This document shows positions 53,127 to 60,800 of a DNA stretch of 64,000 nt, one piece after another; position 1 is the stretch's first letter, and each line of letters starts with the position of its first letter. The notes below the pieces were generated by a model. It did not search any database and was not told the origin of the DNA. It worked only from the letters and a program-made list of their open reading frames with translations. The translations under genes and the position numbers were made by a program. The DNA is from Xanthobacter sp. NM-59. Lineage in GTDB: Bacteria > Pseudomonadota > Alphaproteobacteria > Rhizobiales > Xanthobacteraceae. The DNA lies in the NCBI RefSeq assembly GCF_021401125.1, contig NZ_JACBFQ010000001.1, positions 930,001 through 994,000 of the forward strand. Direction: 5' to 3'.

Positions 53127-53810
53127 TCCGAGCCTGCTCCCGCTCCATCCCATCCGCTCGTGACCCACCTCGACCCGCGCCTGTCGCGCAGCGGCGCACA
53201 CCCATCGATAAATAACCAAGCATCGTTAACAAGCCTGCGCGCCGCACAATGGGCTGCCGATTGTGGCCGGAACATGCCGCCGACGCGGCCACGACCGCAT
53301 TCCGCAGCGGAAGATGCCACGACTTCGTCGCCCGCGCGTCGGACCTAAGTATGAGTCGCCTAGGGCGCCGTCGTCGCTTAGGGTTGCATCACGAAGCTTC
53401 GGTGTATTGAGAATCGCCCTTCTGGCTCGGCCCTTCGCGGCCCCTGCCAAGCCAAAGCGACCGAAACGCCGGCAGCTTCAAACCGTACCGCTTTCCGGCA
53501 TGGGAGGATGCCGAGGCACGGAACGCCAAATCATGTGAATCGAGAACCGCCTGGAATTCAGCTTGGCGCCGGGTGTGCCAACTGAGACTTCATGCGCGGA
53601 TCTGTTGACGAAAGGCCGGATCCTGGGTCCTGCCGCACCGGTTTTCCGAGGCGGCATGAGAACCAGTGGGTTTCGTGCATGCACGCGCCTGGTGGCTGAA
53701 GGTCGCCTGGGGCTTTGCATCCGCATGGCACCCGCGGCAATGGCGCATCAAGCGCTCAATCAGAAGAAAATGGCCCGCGGAATAGCCCGCGGGTTGGAGA
53801 GGAGAATCCC
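53127..53810. other. Divergent intergenic region between kpsM-like and DUF485 genes
   Basis: 684 bases without a convincing gene. It contains the promoters of the kps-like operon (left) and the acetate-uptake operon (right). It is less GC-rich around 53380-53420 and 53520-53600. A perfect hairpin lies at 53774-53793 in the likely leader of the DUF485 gene. Short open frames are Arg/Pro-rich and lack ribosome sites. Confidence 0.45.
53774..53793 (+). promoter_or_regulatory. Leader hairpin before the DUF485-actP operon
   Basis: CCCGCGG (53774-53780) and CCGCGGG (53787-53793) form a perfect 7-bp stem with a 6-base loop. It ends 2 bases before the ribosome site GGAGAGGAG of the DUF485 gene. It may stabilise the mRNA leader or affect initiation. 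Confidence 0.4.
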
Positions 53811-54119
53811 ATGGACAATTCCCTGGCCGCGCGGATCGCGGTCAATCCCGATTATCAGCGGTTGAAGTCCACCCGCTCGCGGTTCGGCTGGCTGCTGACC
53901 CTCGCGATGCTGGTCGTCTATTATGGCTTCATCGTGCTCATCGCCTTCGACAAGCAGGTTCTGGCCGCGCGCATCGGCCCGGGCGTCATGACTTGGGGTA
54001 TCCCGATCGGCTTCGGCGTCATCGTCTTCACCATTCTCATCACCGGCATCTATGTGCGTCGCGCCAACGGCGAGTTCGACGCCCTGTCCGAGAAGATCAA
54101 GGCGGAGGTGCTGAAGTGA
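53811..54119 (+). CDS. DUF485 family membrane protein (YjcH-like), partner of ActP
   Basis: 102 residues from ATG at 53811 behind GGAGAGGAGA. Two hydrophobic helices ([19 protein letters not shown] and [23 protein letters not shown]) are followed by [14 protein letters not shown], the conserved DUF485 end. Genes of this family precede actP in many Proteobacteria and are thought to aid acetate transport, without a proven mechanism. The stop overlaps the actP start (GTGA, 54116-54119). Confidence 0.92.
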   Translation: MDNSLAARIAVNPDYQRLKSTRSRFGWLLTLAMLVVYYGFIVLIAFDKQVLAARIGPGVMTWGIPIGFGVIVFTILITGIYVRRANGEFDALSEKIKAEVLK

Positions 54120-55843
54120 AGACCGCTCGCAACTTCCTCACCCGCGCGGCGCTGACCGCCAGCGTGGCGCTGATGTCCGCGCCCGTGCTCGCGGCCGGCG
54201 GCGATCTCGGCGCGACCGAGAAGCAGGCCACCAACTGGACCGCGATCATCATGTTCGCGTTGTTCGTGGTGATGACGCTGTTCATCACCAAGTGGGCGGC
54301 GGCCCGCACCAAGTCGGCGGCGGACTTCTACACCGCGGGCGGCGGTATCACCGGCTTCCAGAACGGCCTTGCCATCGCCGGCGACTACATGTCGGCCGCC
54401 TCGTTCCTCGGCATTTCCGCCGCGGTGATGACCAACGGCTATGACGGCCTGATCTATTCGATCGGCTTCCTGGTCGGCTGGCCCATCCTCACCTTCCTGA
54501 TGGCGGAGCGCCTGCGCAACCTCGGCAAGTTCACCTTCGCCGACGTGGCGGCCTTCCGCTTCGCCCAGACCCCGGTGCGCGTGTTCGCGGCTTCCGGCAC
54601 GCTGGTCGTGGTGGCGTTCTACCTCATCGCCCAGATGGTGGGCGCCGGCCAGCTCATCAAGCTGCTGTTCGGCCTCGACTACTGGATCGCGGTGGTCATC
54701 GTCGGCGTGCTGATGATGGTCTACGTGCTGTTCGGCGGCATGACCGCCACCACCTGGGTGCAGATCATCAAGGCGTGCCTGCTGCTCGGCGGCGCCACCT
54801 TCATGGCCGTGATGGTGATGCTCACCTATGGCTTCAGCCCGGAGAATCTGTTCGCCGCTGCGGTTCACGTGAAGGAGGGCATCGCTGCTTCCAAGGGCGC
54901 GAGCCCCGAGGCGGCGGCCGCCGCCGGCCAGTCCATCATGGGCCCTGGCAACTTCATCAAGGACCCGATCTCGGCTATCTCGTTTGGCATGGCGCTCATG
55001 TTCGGCACCGCCGGCCTGCCGCACATCCTGATGCGCTTCTTCACGGTGCCGAGCGCGAAGGAAGCCCGCAAGTCCGTGATGTGGGCGACCGCCTGGATCG
55101 GCTACTTCTACCTGCTGACCTTCATCATCGGCTTCGGTGCCATCACCTTCGTGCTGACCAATCCGGAGTTCCTGGACTCCCACGGCTCCCTCATCGGCGG
55201 CGCCAACATGGCGGCCGTGCACCTCGCCCATGCGGTGGGTGGCAACGTGTTCCTGGGCTTCATCTCGGCGGTGGCGTTCGCGACCATCCTCGCGGTGGTG
55301 GCCGGCCTCACGCTGTCGGGCGCCTCGGCGGTGTCGCACGACCTCTATTCGACGGTCATCAAGGGCGGCAAGGCCGACAGCGCCTCGGAGCTGAAGGTCT
55401 CGCGCATCACCACCCTGTGCCTGGGCGTGATCGCGGTGCTGCTGGGTATCGCCTTCGAGAAGCAGAACATCGCCTTCATGGTGTCCCTGGCCTTCGCGGT
55501 GGCGGCCTCGGCCAACTTCCCGGTGCTGTTCATGTCGGTGCTGTGGAAGGACTGCACCACCAAGGGCGCGGTGATCGGCGGCTTCCTGGGCCTTGCGGCC
55601 TCGGTGATCCTCACCATCCTGTCGCCGTCGGTGTGGGAAGCCACGCTCGGCTATGCTAAGGGTTCGGCGCCGTTCCCCTACACGTCGCCGGCTTTGTTCT
55701 CCATGACGCTGGGCTTCGTCGGCATCTGGCTCTTCTCCATCCTGGACAAGAGCCAGCGGGCGAGCATCGACCGCGCCGGCTTCCCGGCTCAGGAGGTGCG
55801 CTCGGAGACCGGCATCGGCGCGGCGGAAGCCTCCTCCCACTAG
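54116..55843 (+). CDS. actP: Cation/acetate symporter
   Basis: 575 residues from GTG at 54116. A cleavable or uncleaved signal-like first helix ([18 protein letters not shown]) precedes about 13 further helices, as in E. coli ActP. Sodium:solute symporter signatures are [34 protein letters not shown] (key F-Y-x-A-G-G and G-D-x-M-S-A-A-S-F-L-G), [13 protein letters not shown] and [15 protein letters not shown]. It takes up acetate and similar short acids with Na+ or H+. The downstream SSS-type kinase and regulator genes suggest that acetate uptake is sensed and controlled in this locus. Confidence 0.94.
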   Translation: MKTARNFLTRAALTASVALMSAPVLAAGGDLGATEKQATNWTAIIMFALFVVMTLFITKWAAARTKSAADFYTAGGGITGFQNGLAIAGDYMSAASFLGISAAVMTNGYDGLIYSIGFLVGWPILTFLMAERLRNLGKFTFADVAAFRFAQTPVRVFAASGTLVVVAFYLIAQMVGAGQLIKLLFGLDYWIAVVIVGVLMMVYVLFGGMTATTWVQIIKACLLLGGATFMAVMVMLTYGFSPENLFAAAVHVKEGIAASKGASPEAAAAAGQSIMGPGNFIKDPISAISFGMALMFGTAGLPHILMRFFTVPSAKEARKSVMWATAWIGYFYLLTFIIGFGAITFVLTNPEFLDSHGSLIGGANMAAVHLAHAVGGNVFLGFISAVAFATILAVVAGLTLSGASAVSHDLYSTVIKGGKADSASELKVSRITTLCLGVIAVLLGIAFEKQNIAFMVSLAFAVAASANFPVLFMSVLWKDCTTKGAVIGGFLGLAASVILTILSPSVWEATLGYAKGSAPFPYTSPALFSMTLGFVGIWLFSILDKSQRASIDRAGFPAQEVRSETGIGAAEASSH

Positions 55844-55946
55844 GTCGAGCGCGATGTCGCGGCCGGGCCCCACCTCGGCAGGGGGATCGGTGCCCCAAGA
55901 CCCCTCACCAGGGTCCCTCCCCGTCGGGACACCGACCCCCCTTGAT

Positions 55947-55994
55947 CCGCCCGGAAACGGGCGGGTCCACTCCCGGCGCCGCGAGCGCCGGGAG
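55947..55994 (+). promoter_or_regulatory. Two tandem hairpins between actP and the CBS-DUF294 gene
   Basis: The first has perfect 7-bp arms, CCGCCCG (55947-55953) and CGGGCGG (55958-55964), with a GAAA loop. The second has perfect 10-bp arms, CTCCCGGCGC (55970-55979) and GCGCCGGGAG (55985-55994), with a 5-base loop. The 3' arm of the second contains GGGAG, the only ribosome-site-like sequence before ATG at 56007. They could end or slow actP transcripts and also mask translation of the next gene. Confidence 0.6.
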
Positions 55995-56006
55995 TTCGTT
56001 TCCGTC

Positions 56007-57395
56007 ATGTCCTCGCGCGTGCGCGACGCCTATGTGCGCAAGCCCTTCTTCGTCGATGGCGGCACTGACCTTGTCAGCGTCTGCCGCGCTTTGTCCGAAA
56101 AAGGGCTGACCGACGCCCTGGTGCGTGATGGCGAACGCGTCGGCGTCTTCACCACCACCAATCTGCGCGATGCGCTGCTGCGTGAGACGCCGCCCCAGCT
56201 GCTGCCCGTGCGGGAGGTGGCGACCTTCAAGCCCTTCTCCGTCTCCATCGACGACGAGCTCTATGGCGCCATGCTGCTGATGCTGCGCCACCGCATCCAC
56301 CGGGTGGTGGTGCGCGAGGGGGAGGCCATCGTCGGGCTGCTCAGCCAGATCGACCTGATGGCCTTCGTGGCCAGCCACTCCCACCTCATCGCCCTGGAAA
56401 TCACGGAAGCCGCCGACACCGATGAGCTGAAGACCGCCGCCCGCCAGATCGACGAGCTCATCGGTGATCTTCAGGACGACGGCGTGCGTGTGGAGGTGAT
56501 CGGCGAGCTGGTGGGCGAACTGAACCGCCTGCTGTTCCTGCGCCTGTGGGAGCTGCTGGCCCCGCCGGCGCTGCGGGAGAATTCCTGCCTGTTGGTGATG
56601 GGCTCGGAAGGCCGTTCCGAGCAGCTCATCAAGACCGACCAGGACAATGCGCTGATTTTGCGCGACGGCTTTCATTTCGAGGGGCTGGAGGACATCACCG
56701 CCGCCTTCACGGCCGGGCTGATCGAATTCGGCTATCCCCCCTGCCCCGGCGGCATCATGCTCAGCCGGCCCCTGTGGTGCCAGCCCCTCACGGGGTTCAA
56801 GGATACGCTCAAGCAGTGGCTGTTCGCTGGCCATGCCGAGGGGCCCATGCACCTCGCCATTTTCCTCGACGCGGCCGTGGTCGCCGGCGATGCGCGGCTG
56901 CTGGAGGAGGCGCGCGCCCATCTCGACCATCTGCTACAGGACGACGCCGGCTATTTCTCGCGCTTCGCCCGCGCGGTGGAGCAGTTTGGGGATGGCGGCT
57001 CCTGGTGGTCGCGCCTGCCCGGTCTGCGCGGGCGGGGCGCGGCCGAGATCGATCTGAAGAAGCTCGGCATTTTCCCCATCGTCCATGGCATCCGGGCGCT
57101 GGCGCTGCAATATCGGGTGAAGCCCCTTTCGACGGTGGCGCGCATCGCGGCACTGGTTCAAGAAGGCCATCTGGACGCGCCCCTCGGCCGCGACCTGGCG
57201 GATGCGCTGCATTGCCTGATGGGGCTGAAGCTCTCCAACAATCTGCGCCAGCTGGCGGCCGGCCGGGCGCCCAGCAATGCGGCGCCGCTCGGCGAATTGG
57301 GCACGCTGGACCGGCAGGCGCTGAAGGACTCCCTCGCCATCGTGCGCGGCTTCAAGCAGTGGCTCGCCCGCCACTACCGGTTCGACCTGCTATGA
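56007..57395 (+). CDS. CBS-domain / DUF294 nucleotidyltransferase-like signalling protein
   Basis: 462 residues from ATG at 56007. Two CBS repeats occupy about 10-130 (KPFFVDGGTDLVSVC, and FSVSIDDELYGAMLLMLRHRIHRVVV). They are followed by the DUF294 putative nucleotidyltransferase domain with MGSEGRSEQLIKTDQDNALI, whose G-S and D-x-D-N match the GlnD-like active site, and a helical DUF294_C domain. Such proteins often lie next to SSS symporters and DEDDh exonuclease genes. The catalytic activity of the family is not proven. The CBS pair would bind an adenylate. The next gene overlaps by ATGA. Confidence 0.88.
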   Translation: MSSRVRDAYVRKPFFVDGGTDLVSVCRALSEKGLTDALVRDGERVGVFTTTNLRDALLRETPPQLLPVREVATFKPFSVSIDDELYGAMLLMLRHRIHRVVVREGEAIVGLLSQIDLMAFVASHSHLIALEITEAADTDELKTAARQIDELIGDLQDDGVRVEVIGELVGELNRLLFLRLWELLAPPALRENSCLLVMGSEGRSEQLIKTDQDNALILRDGFHFEGLEDITAAFTAGLIEFGYPPCPGGIMLSRPLWCQPLTGFKDTLKQWLFAGHAEGPMHLAIFLDAAVVAGDARLLEEARAHLDHLLQDDAGYFSRFARAVEQFGDGGSWWSRLPGLRGRGAAEIDLKKLGIFPIVHGIRALALQYRVKPLSTVARIAALVQEGHLDAPLGRDLADALHCLMGLKLSNNLRQLAAGRAPSNAAPLGELGTLDRQALKDSLAIVRGFKQWLARHYRFDLL

Positions 57396-57637
57396 CCGGG
57401 GATGGCGACAGGCGCGGCAATGCCGGTGGCCCGCGCGCGGGCGTGCTCGTGGCCCTGTTCGGGGCGGCCCTGCTGCTGTTCAACTTTCCCCTGCTCGCGA
57501 TCTGGAACGTGCCCGCCACCGTGCTGGGCCTGCCGCTGTTGCCGGTGGCGCTGTTCGCCATCTGGGCGGGGCTGGTGGCGCTCATCGCCCTGGCGAGCGA
57601 GGGGCGGCACCCCGGCAATGGCGGCGGTGCGCCATGA
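57392..57637 (+). CDS. Small two-helix membrane protein (DUF3311-like)
   Basis: 81 residues. It overlaps the preceding stop (57392-57395) and its own stop overlaps the next start (57634-57637), so it is translated as part of the operon. Two hydrophobic helices are VLVALFGAALLLFNFPLLAIW and LPVALFAIWAGLVALIALA; the FNFPLLAIWN...GLPLLPVALFAIW pattern resembles small subunits encoded before sodium:solute symporters. It probably assembles with the SSS domain of the next protein. Role beyond this is unknown. Confidence 0.75.
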   Translation: MTGDGDRRGNAGGPRAGVLVALFGAALLLFNFPLLAIWNVPATVLGLPLLPVALFAIWAGLVALIALASEGRHPGNGGGAP

Positions 57638-60354
57638 TCTCCGCCCCCCTCGTCATCGCCGTCTCGCTGGGCTACCTGGCTTTGCTGTTCACCATCGCCG
57701 CGGCGGCGGACAGCTCCGCGGCCCGCGGGCGCTCCGTGGTCGCGAATGCGTGGGTCTATGCCATGTCCCTGGCGGTCTACTGCACCGCCTGGACCTATTT
57801 CGGCAGTGTCGGGCGGGCGGCGGCCGTGGGCATCTGGTTCCTGCCCATCTATCTCGGGCCTATGCTGGCGATGCTTCTGGCCTGGATCGTCATCCGCAAG
57901 ATGATCCGCATCGCCCACACGTATCGCATTACCTCTATCGCTGATTTCATCGCCAGCCGCTATGGCAAGAGCCCGCTGCTGGCGGCGCTGGTCACGCTCA
58001 TCACCGTGGTCGGCATCGTTCCCTATATCGCCTTGCAATTAAAGGCGGTTTCGGCTGGCTACCAGATCCTGACCGATCCCGTCGGCGCCGGCCCGGCCGC
58101 GGCGCCGCCCTGGTGGCAGGACGGCACCTTGCTGGTGACGCTGGCGCTGGCGCTGTTCACCATCCTGTTCGGCACCCGCCACCTGGACAGCGCGGAGCGG
58201 CACGAAGGCATGGTGGCCGCCATCGCCTTCGAATCCGTGGTGAAGCTGGTGGCCTTCCTCGCCGTGGGGCTGTTCGTCACCTACGGCCTGTTCGACGGCA
58301 TGGGGGATATCTGGGCAAAGGCCCAGGCCTTTCCGGAGCTGGCGGCCCTGTTCGGCTCTGATGCCGCCGCGCGCTTCGACTACACGCAGTGGTTTGCGCT
58401 CACGCTTTTGTCCATGCTCTCGGTGCTGCTGCTGCCGCGCCAGTTCCAGGTCATGGTGGTGGAGTGCACCGACGAGCATCATGTGAAGCGCGCCGCCTGG
58501 GTCTTTCCCGCCTACCTGCTGGCCATCAACATCTTCGTTCTGCCGGTGGCCATCGGCGGCCTGGTGCTGATGGGCCCCGGCCGCGTGGATGCCGATTCCT
58601 TCGTGCTCTCGCTGCCGCTCACCCAGGGCGCGCCCACCCTGGCCCTGTTCGCCTATGTGGGCGGGCTCTCGGCGGCCACGGGCATGCTGATCGTCGAGAC
58701 GATCGCTGTTTCCACCATGGTCTGCAACGATCTCGTGATGCCTGCCTTGCTCCGCCGGCCCGGCTTCGCGGCCCGCGCCGGGGGCGACATCACTGCCTTG
58801 CTGCTCAACATCCGCCGGGCGGCCATCATGGCCGTTCTGCTGCTGGGCTATCTCTATTTTCAGGTGGCGGGGGAGGCATATGCCCTCGTCTCCATTGGCC
58901 TCATCAGCTTCGCCGCGGTGGCCCAGTTCGCGCCCGCTCTGCTGGGCGGCATGTATTGGCGGGGCGCCACCCGCGCCGGGGCGCTGGGCGGGCTCATCGG
59001 CGGCTTTCTTGTCTGGGCCTACACGCTCATGCTGCCTTCGGTGGCGAAATCCGGCTGGCTGCCCGACGGCTTCGTTCGTGAAGGGCCGTTCGGCATCACC
59101 CTGCTGGCGCCGGAACGGCTGCTCGGCCTTGGCGGCCTCGATCCGCTGACCCATGCCCTGTTCTGGAGCCTGCTCGTCAACGGCGCGCTGTTCGTGGGCC
59201 TCTCCCTGCGGCGGGCGCCGTCCGGGCGGGAGGCGAGTCAGGCGCTGCTGTTCGTGGACGCCTTCGAGCGCCACCCGGAAGCCGGGGGCCCCGTGTTCTG
59301 GCGCGGCGTGGCGCGTCTCGATGACCTGATGGCCCTTGCCCGGCGCCTTCTGGGCCCCGAGCGCGCCCGTGCCCTGTTCGAGGCCCACGCCCACGAGATC
59401 GGCGCCGCCGACTTAAACGCTCTGGTGCCCGATGCGCGGCTGGTGGACCGGGTGGAGCGGGCCCTTGCCGGCGCGGTGGGCAGCGCCTCGGCCCGCGTGC
59501 TGGTCGCCTCCGTGGTGGAGGAAGAGCCCCTGGGTCTGAAGGACGTGGCCCAGATTCTCGACGAAGCCTCGCAACTGCGCGTCTACGCCCAGAAGCTGGA
59601 AGCCACCAGCGCCGAGCTGAAGGCGGCCAACGCACAGCTCAAGACCCTGGACCAGCTCAAGGACGACTTCGTTTCCTCCGTCACCCATGAATTGCGCACG
59701 CCGCTCACCTCCATCCGCGCCTTTTCGGAACTGATGCTGGATTCACCCGACATGGATGAAGCCCAGCGGGCGGAATTCCTCTGCATCATCGTGGCCGAGA
59801 GCGAACGGCTGGGGCGGCTGGTGAACCAGGTGCTGGACCTCGCCAAGATCGAGGCCGGCCTTGCCGACTGGCAGACCGAGGATGTTGACCTGGCCCGGCT
59901 GGTGAGGGATGCGGTGAAGGCCACGTCCGAGCTGTTCCGCGCCCACGGCGCGCGCGTCGAGGCCCATGTTCCACCTGAGGTTCCCACCGTGCGGGCGGAT
60001 GCAGATCGGCTAATGCAGGTGCTGATGAACCTCATCTCCAATGCCGCCAAGTTCGTCCCTGCCGGTACCGGCCGTGCGGATGTGACGTTGCGGCAGGATG
60101 GTGATTCCCTGGTCGTGGAGGTGAAAGACAACGGCCCGGGGGTGCCGGCTGGCGAGCAACACACCATATTCGAGAAGTTTCGCCAGGGCGGTGATGCTCT
60201 TTCCCGGCCACAAGGGACCGGTCTTGGGCTTCCGATCAGCCGCCAGATCGTAGATCATTTCGGCGGAAGCATGTGGCTGGTGTCAGAACCGGGCGGCGGC
60301 GCGACCTTCGCGTTCAGACTGCCCCTCCAGCCGGGAGGAGGAAAAACGCCATGA
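57634..60354 (+). CDS. SSS-type transporter/histidine kinase hybrid (CrbS/CbrA-like)
   Basis: 906 residues. A sodium:solute symporter domain of about 13 helices (1-530) is followed by a cytosolic linker with a coiled coil (ASQLRVYAQKLEATSAEL) and a histidine kinase. The H-box is SSVTHELRTPLTSIRAF (His685), the N-box LMNLISNAAKF, and the G-boxes VKDNGPGVP and GTGLGLPIS. Kinases of this form sense uptake or presence of a transported solute; CrbS controls acetate use in Vibrio and Pseudomonas. The actP gene in the same cluster makes acetate or a related acid the best guess. There is no clear PAS domain. Confidence 0.9.
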   Translation: MISAPLVIAVSLGYLALLFTIAAAADSSAARGRSVVANAWVYAMSLAVYCTAWTYFGSVGRAAAVGIWFLPIYLGPMLAMLLAWIVIRKMIRIAHTYRITSIADFIASRYGKSPLLAALVTLITVVGIVPYIALQLKAVSAGYQILTDPVGAGPAAAPPWWQDGTLLVTLALALFTILFGTRHLDSAERHEGMVAAIAFESVVKLVAFLAVGLFVTYGLFDGMGDIWAKAQAFPELAALFGSDAAARFDYTQWFALTLLSMLSVLLLPRQFQVMVVECTDEHHVKRAAWVFPAYLLAINIFVLPVAIGGLVLMGPGRVDADSFVLSLPLTQGAPTLALFAYVGGLSAATGMLIVETIAVSTMVCNDLVMPALLRRPGFAARAGGDITALLLNIRRAAIMAVLLLGYLYFQVAGEAYALVSIGLISFAAVAQFAPALLGGMYWRGATRAGALGGLIGGFLVWAYTLMLPSVAKSGWLPDGFVREGPFGITLLAPERLLGLGGLDPLTHALFWSLLVNGALFVGLSLRRAPSGREASQALLFVDAFERHPEAGGPVFWRGVARLDDLMALARRLLGPERARALFEAHAHEIGAADLNALVPDARLVDRVERALAGAVGSASARVLVASVVEEEPLGLKDVAQILDEASQLRVYAQKLEATSAELKAANAQLKTLDQLKDDFVSSVTHELRTPLTSIRAFSELMLDSPDMDEAQRAEFLCIIVAESERLGRLVNQVLDLAKIEAGLADWQTEDVDLARLVRDAVKATSELFRAHGARVEAHVPPEVPTVRADADRLMQVLMNLISNAAKFVPAGTGRADVTLRQDGDSLVVEVKDNGPGVPAGEQHTIFEKFRQGGDALSRPQGTGLGLPISRQIVDHFGGSMWLVSEPGGGATFAFRLPLQPGGGKTP

Positions 60355-60800
60355 CCGAAACGCAGAACGGGACCTTCAACGACACCGCCCTCGCCAACAA
60401 GATCATTGGTAACGGCAAGCCCGCCGAAAAGGTGCTGATCGCGGACGACGAGCCCAACATCGTCGTCTCGCTGGAATTCATGATGAAGCGCGAGGGCTTC
60501 CAGGTACTGGTGGCGCGGGATGGTCTCGGCGCGCTGGAGGCCATTCGCCGCGAGCATCCGCGCCTTGTCCTGCTCGATGCCACGATGCCCGGCATGACCG
60601 GCTTCGACGTGTGCGAGGCCGTGCGTTCGGATGAGGATACCCGCGATACCCGCATTGTGATGCTCACCGCCAAGGGACGGGAGACGGACAAGGCCCGCGG
60701 CGTCGGCGCCGGGGCGGACGCCTATGTCACCAAGCCCTTCTCCACCCGCGAGCTGGTGCAGAAGGTGCGGGACATGATGGCGCCGGACGCCGCCGAATGA
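60351..60800 (+). CDS. Receiver-only response regulator
   Basis: 149 residues from ATG overlapping the kinase stop (60351-60354). A 26-residue polar N-terminus precedes a full receiver domain: VLIADDEPNIV for the acidic pair, Asp76 in LLDATMPGMTG, Thr in VMLTAKG and Lys in AYVTKPFSTREL. There is no output domain; a CrbR-type regulator would have a C-terminal LuxR helix-turn-helix. It must act through protein contacts or as a phosphate sink. The next gene starts inside its stop region (60797-60800), so its partner may be the fused exonuclease protein. Confidence 0.92.
   Translation: MTETQNGTFNDTALANKIIGNGKPAEKVLIADDEPNIVVSLEFMMKREGFQVLVARDGLGALEAIRREHPRLVLLDATMPGMTGFDVCEAVRSDEDTRDTRIVMLTAKGRETDKARGVGAGADAYVTKPFSTRELVQKVRDMMAPDAAE

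Noticed and set aside
54050-56008. A 652-residue open frame antisense to actP
   Set aside because: Highly charged His/Arg/Glu-rich translation without family features; actP is certain.
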